Source of the DNA: Promicromonospora sp. MEB111
Lineage (GTDB): Bacteria > Actinomycetota > Actinomycetes > Actinomycetales > Cellulomonadaceae
DNA: 64,000 bases
Assembly (NCBI RefSeq): GCF_030209445.1
Contig: NZ_JARVSD010000022.1
Location: 58,898-122,897, forward strand
Direction: 5' to 3'
Shown: positions 58,427-64,000 of the stretch, one piece after another
How the letters are laid out: the number at the start of each line of letters is the position of its first letter
How positions within the stretch are numbered: position 1 is the stretch's first letter
Notes under the pieces: model-generated
Told to the model about the DNA's origin: nothing
Databases searched by the model: none
What the model saw: the letters and a program-made list of their open reading frames with translations, nothing else
Program-made: the position numbers and the translations under genes

Positions 58427-58816
58427 TCAGGCGACGAACGCCTCGGGCCCGAGCCTGCCCCACAGCACGAAGGCGATCAGTGCCAGGTAGGTCAGGTCCA
58501 CCGCCATGAGCTTCCACTCACGGCGTGAGACCCGGGTGATCGCGGCGCCCACCATGATCATCGCCAGGCCCAGCGCCGCCAGGGGCACCAGCTCGGGCGC
58601 GACACCGACCAGCGCGGGCAGCACCAGGCCGAGACCGCCCAGCACCTCGAGCGCGCCGATGGCCTTGACGGCGCCGGGGCTGAAGTCGTCGGTCCACCCG
58701 GCGGAGTGCCCGCCCGCGGCGCGGATCCGTTCCTTGCTCAGGATCACCTTGCCCCCGCCGCCGGCCACGTAGGCGACGGCGAGCAGTCCGGCCACTGTCC
58801 ACAGGGCGATGTTCAT
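58427..58816 (-). CDS. DoxX-like membrane protein
   Basis: A 129-residue protein with four predicted membrane helices (ALWTVAGLLAVAYVAGGGGK, ALEVLGGLGLVLPALVGV, LAALGLAMIMVGAAIT, LTYLALIAFVLWG). GGGKVILSKERI after helix 1 and GALEVLGGLGLVLP in helix 2 are typical of DoxX-like proteins. Role is unknown; some family members take part in redox or stress functions. Stops of this gene and the M24 peptidase are only 14 bp apart and convergent. Confidence 0.82.
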   Translation of the reverse strand: MNIALWTVAGLLAVAYVAGGGGKVILSKERIRAAGGHSAGWTDDFSPGAVKAIGALEVLGGLGLVLPALVGVAPELVPLAALGLAMIMVGAAITRVSRREWKLMAVDLTYLALIAFVLWGRLGPEAFVA

Positions 58817-58910
58817 CGGGTTCCTCCCGTACCGACGGTCGCTGTCCCCCCGCCGACGAGACGGTCCCCCCGTCCGTGACAGGCGACCCTCAGCCGCGCA
58901 CCGTGCGGGC

Positions 58911-59351
58911 CTACCGCCGGATGAACCGCCCGGCCAGGTGGTGCAGCGCCCAGCCCACGGCCGTTCCCACCACGTAGAACGGCAGGTCCGGTGCGTTGAA
59001 GGTGGTGCCGAGCACCAGGCGGGCGAGCGTGCTGTGCGCCCCCAGCTCGGCGGGGATCCCGGTGAGCTGGAAGAGCTCGACCGCGACGCTCACCCCGCAC
59101 GCCACCGCGGCGGCCACCCACCCGCGGGTGCGCGGCGCGACCACCAGCACGAGCCAGAAGATCAGCAGCGCGTAGAGCGCGTCGCCCGCGCACTTCGCCA
59201 GGTCGCCGCCCAGCACCGAGCGCACGGACAGACCCGCGGCCACGGTCACCACGGCCGCGGCGGCAGGCGCGGCCCGACGGCGGAGCGCGGCCAGGACGGT
59301 CCGGTCGCCGCCCCGAGGTGCGGCCTCGTACCCGCGACGTGCCCGCCTCAT
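58911..59351 (-). CDS. DUF2809-like small membrane protein
   Basis: A 146-residue protein with four membrane helices. The segment KCAGDALYALLIFWLVLVVAPRT, then VAVELFQLTGIPAELG and FNAPDLPFYVVGTAVGWALHH, matches the DUF2809 family (VanZ-like topology, function unknown). The ATG overlaps the stop of zapE, so the two are translationally coupled. The N-terminal basic segment (MRRARRGYEAAPRGGDR) precedes helix 1. Confidence 0.75.
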   Translation of the reverse strand: MRRARRGYEAAPRGGDRTVLAALRRRAAPAAAAVVTVAAGLSVRSVLGGDLAKCAGDALYALLIFWLVLVVAPRTRGWVAAAVACGVSVAVELFQLTGIPAELGAHSTLARLVLGTTFNAPDLPFYVVGTAVGWALHHLAGRFIRR

Positions 59352-60415
59352 CCGACACCCCCGCGTGCGAGCCGCGCGGCCTGCCCGAGCTGCCGCAGCC
59401 GGCTCGTCGCACGGGCCAGGTCGGGCGGCGCGGGGCGCCCGGCGGGCACCACGAGCACCTCGTCCAGCGGCCCCGGTGCGGTCAGCACCAGTGGCAGGTC
59501 CCGGTCGTAGAGCACGTCCACGAGGTTCACGAACCGCTGCTGCGTGCTGATCCGGCAGTCCGCGAACGGCACGACGTCGGACACCACCCAGCGGTCGAAC
59601 CGCTCCGCCAGCGACAGCAGGTCCAGCGCGGACACGGGCGCCGCGCAGAGGCCGGCGAAGTCGAACCACACCAGCCCGTCCGACGCCCGCAGGGCGCGCA
59701 CGCTCCGCCCGCCGGCCAGGGGGACGTCCGCCACCTCGTCCGCCGTCGGCCGGACCAGCCCGGCCTCGGCGAGCCGGCCCGCCGGACCCGGCGTCAGCGC
59801 GGACCCGGCCCGCCAGCCGTGCGAGCCCGGCCGGGCGCCCGGCGCGCGGAGCTCGCGGTAGTCCACCGGGCCGGCCACCCGCAGCACGTCCAGCGACGAC
59901 TCCACGAGCGCGACGAGGGGCTCCGCGAGCTCGTGGAACAGCGGGTCGGGCAGCAGCCCCTGGGGCGGGTAGTTCGACGTCGCGACGAGCGTGACCCCGC
60001 GGCCGAGGAGGGTGCGCAGGGCGCGGGAGAGCAGCATGGTGTCCCCGGCGTCGTGCAGGTGGAGCTCGTCGAAGCAGAGCACGCGGGAGTCGCCGAGGAG
60101 GGCGTCCAGGGCGCGCTCCATCGCGTCGGGCGTGCCTGTGCGTGCCCAGACCTCGGCGTGCAGCGCCCGGTAGAACTCGTGGAAGTGGAACCGCGGACCG
60201 CCGGCGCGGGCGTGGAACCGGTCCAGGAGCCAGGTCTTGCCGCGGCCCACCGGACCCCAGAGATAGGCGCCGGGAACCACGTCGCGGCGAGCGTGCCCCG
60301 GCCCGGCGTCCAGGGTGTGCAGCAGGCCCTCGAGGTGCTCCGCGGCGGCCAGCTGCGCGGCGTCGAGCACGTACCCCGCGGCGCCTGCGGCGTCGCGGAT
60401 CGGCGTGGACGGCAT
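59348..60415 (-). CDS. zapE: AFG1/ZapE-family ATPase
   Basis: A 355-residue AAA-type ATPase. Walker A is AYLWGPVGRGKTWLLDRF near residue 50. Strand 2 contains RFHFHEFYRALHAEVWA, Walker B is VLCFDELHLHDAGDTMLL, and sensor 1 is TLVATSNYPPQGLLPDPLF. These occur in the order expected for AFG1/ZapE, proteins linked to cell division in proteobacteria and to quality control in mitochondria. The later FDRWVVSDVVPF and RFVNLVDVLYDRDLPLVLTA also match. TACCTT lies six bases before the ATG on the minus strand. The promoter overlaps that of def on the other strand. Confidence 0.9.
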   Translation of the reverse strand: MPSTPIRDAAGAAGYVLDAAQLAAAEHLEGLLHTLDAGPGHARRDVVPGAYLWGPVGRGKTWLLDRFHARAGGPRFHFHEFYRALHAEVWARTGTPDAMERALDALLGDSRVLCFDELHLHDAGDTMLLSRALRTLLGRGVTLVATSNYPPQGLLPDPLFHELAEPLVALVESSLDVLRVAGPVDYRELRAPGARPGSHGWRAGSALTPGPAGRLAEAGLVRPTADEVADVPLAGGRSVRALRASDGLVWFDFAGLCAAPVSALDLLSLAERFDRWVVSDVVPFADCRISTQQRFVNLVDVLYDRDLPLVLTAPGPLDEVLVVPAGRPAPPDLARATSRLRQLGQAARLARGGVG

Positions 60416-60438
60416 GCGTCGAAGGTACCCTCTCTGCC

Positions 60439-61128
60439 ATGGCATGGACCCGCCCCCGACGACGTAAGCCCGTCACGTACCTGCTCGGCGAGCCGGTCGA
60501 GGAGTACCCCGCGACAGCCCCCGAGGTGGACCGCGGCCGGGTGCTGCGCATCACCGAGATCGGCGAGCCGGTGCTGCACAAGCCCGCGCGGACCGTCGAG
60601 GAGTTCTCCACCCCGGAGCTCGCCCGGCTGGTCGACGACCTGTTCGCCACGATGGAGTCGGCGCAGGGTGTGGGTCTCGCGGCGCCCCAGGTGGGTGTGG
60701 ACCTCCGGGTCTTCGTGTACGACCTCACCGACGCCTCCGGGGACCGGCACGTGGGCCACGTGGTGAACCCGGTCCTGGAGATGGACCTGGAGGCCGAGCC
60801 CGAGACCGAGGAGGAGGGCTGCCTCTCCGTGCCCGGCGCGTACGAGCCGCTGGAGCGTCCCGGCGCGGCCACGGTGCGGGGCGTGGACCAGCACGGCGGT
60901 CCGGTGCAGCTCTCGGGCACCGGCTACCTGGCGCGCTGCTTCATCCACGAGTCCCAGCACCTCGACGGCACCCTGTACTGGGACCACCTCAGCGCCGAGC
61001 TGCAGGCGGACGCGCTGGAGCAGCGCGACGAGGAGCGGGCGCACATCGTGGCCGAGCGCCGCGAGATCGCGATCGAGCTCGACAAGACCCCGCCGGAGTA
61101 CCCGGAGAAGCCGGCCGGCGGCCGCTGA
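60439..61128 (+). CDS. def: Peptide deformylase
   Basis: A 229-residue metalloenzyme that removes the formyl group from new N-termini. All three motifs are present: motif 1 GVGLAAPQVGV, motif 2 EEGCLSVPG (Cys ligand), motif 3 CFIHESQHLDGTLY (two His ligands and Glu). The Ser-Gln in HESQH replaces the commoner Phe-Asp, a known type among actinobacterial enzymes. An N-terminal extension of about 33 residues (MAWTRPRRRKPVTYL...) and a charged tail flank the core. TACCCT (60426-60431) seven bases before the ATG suggests a leaderless transcript divergent from zapE. Confidence 0.95.
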   Translation: MAWTRPRRRKPVTYLLGEPVEEYPATAPEVDRGRVLRITEIGEPVLHKPARTVEEFSTPELARLVDDLFATMESAQGVGLAAPQVGVDLRVFVYDLTDASGDRHVGHVVNPVLEMDLEAEPETEEEGCLSVPGAYEPLERPGAATVRGVDQHGGPVQLSGTGYLARCFIHESQHLDGTLYWDHLSAELQADALEQRDEERAHIVAERREIAIELDKTPPEYPEKPAGGR

Positions 61129-61138
61129 CCGCCTCGGT

Positions 61139-61186
61139 ACGTGTCAGACCCTCAGGTCCCCCGGGTGACCTGAGGGTCTGACACGT
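61139..61186. repeat. Palindromic repeat copy 6, forming the 3' end of a hydrolase gene
   Basis: Arms ACGTGTCAGACCCTCAGGT and ACCTGAGGGTCTGACACGT are perfect over 19 bp. It lies between def and a convergent hydrolase. The hydrolase coding sequence runs into it: its last ten residues, VSDPQVTRGT, and its stop codon are inside the repeat. Confidence 0.88.
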
Positions 61187-61757
61187 TCCGCACCCAGGCC
61201 GCCACGGCGTCGGCCACGGCCTGCTCGCGTGCGACGCCGCGCATGTCGTGCGCCCCGGACAGGGTCACGGTGGTGACCGGCCCGGGGATCGCGGCGACGT
61301 GCTCCGCGAGCTCCTCGGGCGTGCCGAACGGGTCCTTGTCCCCGGACACGAAGAGCGTGGGCACCTCGATCCGCCCGAAGTGCTCGACCCGGAGCTTCTC
61401 CGGCCGGCCGGGCGGGTGCAGCGGGTAGCTGAGCAGCACCAGGCCTGCGGCGGGCAGCCCCTCGGCGACCGCCATGGAGCACATCCGGCCGCCGTACGAC
61501 CGCCCGCCCAGGAGCAGCCGGTCCGTGCCCACGCCGAGCTCGTCCGCCCAGGTGGTTGCCACGGTCCGCAGGTGCTCGACGGCGACCGGCGCCCGGTCCG
61601 GCATCCGGCGTCCCTCCAGGCGGTACGGGAAGTCGGCGCGGCGCACGGGCAGCGCCGGCTCGGCGTCGGCCAGGGTGCGCTCGACCGTGACGAGCGCCGG
61701 GCTGTCGCGGTTCGCGCCCGCGCCGGGGGTCAGCAGGAGTCCTGCGGGAGTGGTCAC
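61152..61757 (-). CDS. Small alpha/beta hydrolase (dienelactone-hydrolase-like)
   Basis: A 201-residue hydrolase. Core motifs: LLLTPGAGANRDSPALVTVE at the start (oxyanion loop), nucleophile region LLLGGRSYGGRMCSMAVAEG with Ser in GRSYG, Asp in PTLFVSGDKDPFGTPEEL and His in VTLSGAHDMRG. This matches the small KANL3/Tex30-like and dienelactone-hydrolase-like branch. Substrate unknown. The final residues VSDPQVTRGT come from the palindromic repeat, in the same frame as the in-gene copies. CAGACT six bases before the GTG on the minus strand may be a leaderless -10. Confidence 0.82.
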   Translation of the reverse strand: MTTPAGLLLTPGAGANRDSPALVTVERTLADAEPALPVRRADFPYRLEGRRMPDRAPVAVEHLRTVATTWADELGVGTDRLLLGGRSYGGRMCSMAVAEGLPAAGLVLLSYPLHPPGRPEKLRVEHFGRIEVPTLFVSGDKDPFGTPEELAEHVAAIPGPVTTVTLSGAHDMRGVAREQAVADAVAAWVRNVSDPQVTRGT

Positions 61758-61819
61758 CGCCTCAGTCTGCCCCGGGCGGCGCGGTCCGGCCGGGGCGGGC
61801 GGCGGGAGCGGGGCCGGGG

Positions 61820-61843
61820 CCGTGGCCGTGGCCGTGGCCGTGG
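61820..61843. repeat. CCGTGG hexanucleotide tandem repeat, intergenic
   Basis: Four perfect CCGTGG units lie in the 116-bp gap between the hydrolase and the surface-protein gene. The flanks repeat GGGAGCGGGGCCG on both sides. It is a likely length-variable microsatellite close to the 3' end of the next gene. Confidence 0.6.
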
Positions 61844-61873
61844 CGGGAAGCGGGAGCGGGGCCGGGCGGCGCG

Positions 61874-62698
61874 TCAGGTGAGACGGCGCCAGAGCATCAG
61901 CAGGCCGCCCACGGCCAGCAGCGTCCCGCCGCCGAGCACCGCGACCCAGCCGAGCGGCGAGATGACCTCCTTCTCGTCCGCCGCGCGGGTCTGCGCGTGA
62001 ACCGCCGCCGGCTGGCCGAGGTCGTGCAGCAGGGTCGGGGCCGACGTCGCGGACGGCGAGGGGCTCGGTGTGGTCGAGGCCGTCGGCGACGGGCTGGGCG
62101 TGGCCGAGACGGTCGGGCTGGGGGTCGGCGTGGGCGTCGGGGTCGACGACGGCGCCGCGGGCTCGGCAGCGACCGGCGGGGCCGTGGCGGTCGGCGTCGG
62201 CGTGGCCTCGGTCGTCTCCTCGGCCGTGGGGGTCGGGGTCGACGTCGGCGTGGAGGTGGGGGCCGGGGCCTGCTCGGCGGCGGTGCACACGCTGCTGTCG
62301 GCCGACTCGTGCCAGCTGCTCGCGTCCTCGACCTCGACCCACACCACGCAGTAGCCGTCCGGGTAGGCCTGGCGGGCCTCCCGGAACGACGTCCAGCCGT
62401 GGTTCTGCTCGGTCCGGGTGAGGTCGCGCGAGTACGACCGCGCGCTCTTCGACGTCGGCGACCGGACCACGTACGTGACCTCGTCGCTCTCGCGGCCGCG
62501 TTCGAACGCGACGCCGTCAGCGCTCACCCAGATGTCGTCGCCGCTGCGCTCGGCGGCCGCGGCCCGCTGCCCGACGACGGCGGTGCCCGCCAGGGCGAGC
62601 ACGAACAGGAGGAGCAGGGTCAGGGCGAGCCGGCGACGTGCCGTGGCGTGACGTGCCGTCGGCCGCAGCGCTGCGGCGGAGGCGATGGTGCGGATCAC
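61874..62698 (-). CDS. Secreted, C-terminally anchored protein with Thr/Pro stalk
   Basis: A 274-residue surface protein. Signal-anchor segment: LALTLLLLFVLALAGTAVVG (about 24-43). A 90-residue domain (DDIWVSADGVAFERGRESDE, SARSYSRDLTRTEQNHGW, YCVVWVEVEDASSWHESAD) has two cysteines (GYCVVW and SVCTAA). A long Thr/Pro/Ser stalk follows (about 145-225), then a second membrane helix (WVAVLGGGTLLAVGGLLML) and a short basic end. The layout of domain, stalk and membrane resembles an LPxTG-less anchored surface protein. The small domain is not recognised. Confidence 0.75.
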   Translation of the reverse strand: MIRTIASAAALRPTARHATARRRLALTLLLLFVLALAGTAVVGQRAAAAERSGDDIWVSADGVAFERGRESDEVTYVVRSPTSKSARSYSRDLTRTEQNHGWTSFREARQAYPDGYCVVWVEVEDASSWHESADSSVCTAAEQAPAPTSTPTSTPTPTAEETTEATPTPTATAPPVAAEPAAPSSTPTPTPTPSPTVSATPSPSPTASTTPSPSPSATSAPTLLHDLGQPAAVHAQTRAADEKEVISPLGWVAVLGGGTLLAVGGLLMLWRRLT

Positions 62699-62732
62699 GG
62701 CGGCGATCCTACCGTCGCGGCCGCGCGGCCGT

Positions 62733-63353
62733 TCAGAACCGTGGCCCTTCCTCGCCGTGGAGCAGGTTGCGGATCGGCCGCGTGATGACGTCGATCCGGT
62801 CCACCAGGTCGGCGGGTCCCGTGACCACCACCGCCCGGTCCGCCGCGGGGGAGTAGACGGCGGTCACGTTGCGCACGGTGACCCGCATGCAGCGCTTCGC
62901 CGTGCCGTCCACGTGGAACTGGCGGGTCTCGCACGGGACGTCGTCCACCTCGGCGACGATCGCGCGCATCGCGCTGCGGTAGTCCTGGTACGACTCGGCG
63001 AGGTCGGCCACGTCGGCCACCTCGGGCGAGGCGCCCGGGTCGACGTCGGCGTGCAGCGGGGCGACGAGCGCGCCGCTGCAGGCGGCCCGCACGATGTCCT
63101 CGATCTGCGCCGGGGTGGCCGGGACGCGGAGGGTCTCGACCTCCACCGTCTCGCCGGCGAACGTGCGGTAGGAGCGCAGGAAGCGTTCCTCCGTGGGGTC
63201 CGTGCTGTCGGACACCCCGGTGACTTCCTCCTCGACGAGGTCGAGGCCCCAGGTCAGCGGATCGTCGACCTCGCCGACGACACCGGAGAAGCGCGCGAAG
63301 CGCGCGACGATCTGTTCCCAGGACTCGGGGGTCGGGCTCGGTTCGTCCGCCAT
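62733..63353 (-). CDS. Conserved hypothetical actinobacterial protein
   Basis: A 206-residue soluble-looking protein, no signal peptide or membrane helix. It is acidic at the N-terminus (ESWEQIVARFARFSGVVGEVDDP) with a possible beta-rich C-terminal half (CMRVTVRNVTAVYSPAADRAVVVTGPADLVDRIDVIT, in part). Three cysteines (AACSG, VPCETR, KRCMRV) show no metal motif. Not assigned to a family. It is divergent from clpC across a 296-bp gap and probably in one direction with the surface protein (34 bp gap). Confidence 0.7.
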   Translation of the reverse strand: MADEPSPTPESWEQIVARFARFSGVVGEVDDPLTWGLDLVEEEVTGVSDSTDPTEERFLRSYRTFAGETVEVETLRVPATPAQIEDIVRAACSGALVAPLHADVDPGASPEVADVADLAESYQDYRSAMRAIVAEVDDVPCETRQFHVDGTAKRCMRVTVRNVTAVYSPAADRAVVVTGPADLVDRIDVITRPIRNLLHGEEGPRF

Positions 63354-63649
63354 GTGGCCTCCCGGCGCGGGTGCGGGTCTGACAACGAGACTGCCGGGTG
63401 CGCGGGGAGGCGTCAACGACCTTCGCCGGAATCAGCCGGGATTCCGCCCGGACTCGCCGTCGAATCCGCTTGTCCGGGCGTGTCGCCGCGCGGCGGCGCG
63501 GACTTTGCCGTTCGCGGGTGGTACATCGTCACGCCCCTGGCGAACATGGGCATCAACCGGTAGGTGGGCGCGTTGGGAGCGCATAGAGTCATTGCGGTCA
63601 GGCCTGGTACCGCCGGTGCAGGTGTACGCCGCTCGTGAGGGAGCAGCAC
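63354..63649 (+). promoter_or_regulatory. clpC upstream region with distant GTTCGC / GCGAAC half-sites
   Basis: 296 bp without a gene. GTTCGC (63510-63515) and GCGAAC (63540-63545) are the half-sites of the ClgR motif GTTCGC-N5-GCGAAC but are 24 bp apart, so a canonical site is not present. No HAIR or CIRCE heat-shock element is seen. TAGAGT near 63584 may be a -10. GAGGGAG (63637-63643) is the ribosome-binding site. Confidence 0.35.
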
Positions 63650-64000
63650 ATGTTCGAGAGATTTACGGATCGCGCCCGTCGGGTCGTCGTCCTCGCCCAG
63701 GAAGAGGCGCGGATGCTGAACCACAACTACATCGGCACGGAGCACATCCTGCTCGGCCTCATCCACGAGGGTGAGGGCGTTGCCGCCAAGGCGCTGGAGT
63801 CGCTCGGGATCTCGCTCGACGGCGTCCGCACCCAGGTCACCGAGATCATCGGTGAGGGGCAGCAGGCGCCGAGCGGGCACATCCCGTTCACCCCGCGTGC
63901 CAAGAAGGTCCTTGAGCTGTCGTTGCGCGAGGCGCTGCAGCTCGGCCACAACTACATCGGCACGGAGCACATCCTGCTCGGCCTCATCCGCGAGGGTGAG
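63650..64000 (+). CDS. clpC: ATP-dependent Clp protease ATPase subunit ClpC, N-terminal part (3' end outside window)
   Basis: The first 117 residues of ClpC, the Hsp100 unfoldase that feeds ClpP. The visible part is the ClpA/B/C N-terminal repeat domain: [41 protein letters not shown] and its second copy [20 protein letters not shown] (in part). This double repeat binds adaptors and substrates. The D1 and D2 ATPase domains lie beyond the window. ATG 63650 follows GAGGGAGCAGCAC. Confidence 0.96.
   Translation, partial: MFERFTDRARRVVVLAQEEARMLNHNYIGTEHILLGLIHEGEGVAAKALESLGISLDGVRTQVTEIIGEGQQAPSGHIPFTPRAKKVLELSLREALQLGHNYIGTEHILLGLIREGE

Noticed and set aside
63510..63545. Canonical ClgR box upstream of clpC
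   Set aside because: Half-sites are present but 24 bp apart instead of 5, so only a weak regulatory note is kept.

Overview
The window is very GC-rich (about 73-75 %) with many GTG starts, ATGA/GTGA stop-start overlaps and apparently leaderless genes. Together with ClpC, a lysine-tailed topoisomerase I, an NnaR-type HemD/winged-helix regulator and SigE-family sigma factors, this points to an actinobacterium. The gene style resembles the Cellulomonas/Promicromonospora group (Micrococcales), but genus is inference.

Region by region. 1-10.5 kb: an assimilatory nitrate/nitrite cluster (nitrate reductase C-terminus, NasB-like electron-transfer flavoprotein, nirB, nirD, cobA for siroheme, nnaR regulator). 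It is split by a minus-strand methyltransferase and a less GC-biased DUF234-type ATPase. 10.6-12.8 kb: a GyrI-like protein, a TetR repressor and a divergent methyltransferase with a two-site operator. 12.8-24.4 kb: the most unusual region, five paralogous SigE-family ECF sigma units. Two are single proteins in which the sigma factor is fused to a membrane anchor and an extracytoplasmic domain. Three are split into a sigma gene translationally coupled to a membrane protein built from the same extracytoplasmic modules. All five are preceded by the same spaced motif, A(A/T)C-N17-CGT. An MpaB-like oxygenase gene lies among them.

24.4-40.5 kb: M18 aminopeptidase, a zinc-ribbon/HTH/TPR regulator coupled to a HAD hydrolase, membrane H+-pyrophosphatase, DinB-like protein, secreted M14 carboxypeptidase, M20 dipeptidase, a dispanin-like membrane protein, an unknown anchored protein, an NPPF methyltransferase and a LysR regulator. 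40.7-43.5 kb: two tandem secreted S1 proteases. 43.5-54.2 kb: PAP2 phosphatase, topA, a PPOX-fold protein, tmk-holB, a HypX-like protein with no hydrogenase gene nearby, a lipoprotein and a TAP-type hydrolase. 54.3-55.6 kb: tRNA-Thr(CGU) carrying a 1.2 kb integrase-less insertion bounded by a 43-bp copy of the tRNA 3' half. 55.7-64 kb: MFS exporter plus M24 peptidase, DoxX-like, DUF2809-like, zapE, def, an alpha/beta hydrolase, two surface or hypothetical proteins and the start of clpC.

A ~50-bp palindromic repeat (core arms GTCAGAC / GTCTGAC) recurs six times. Three copies are intergenic. Two are read through in frame inside the nitrate reductase and cobA genes. One supplies the C-terminus of a hydrolase. 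Functional statements come from motif recognition by eye; no database search was run.
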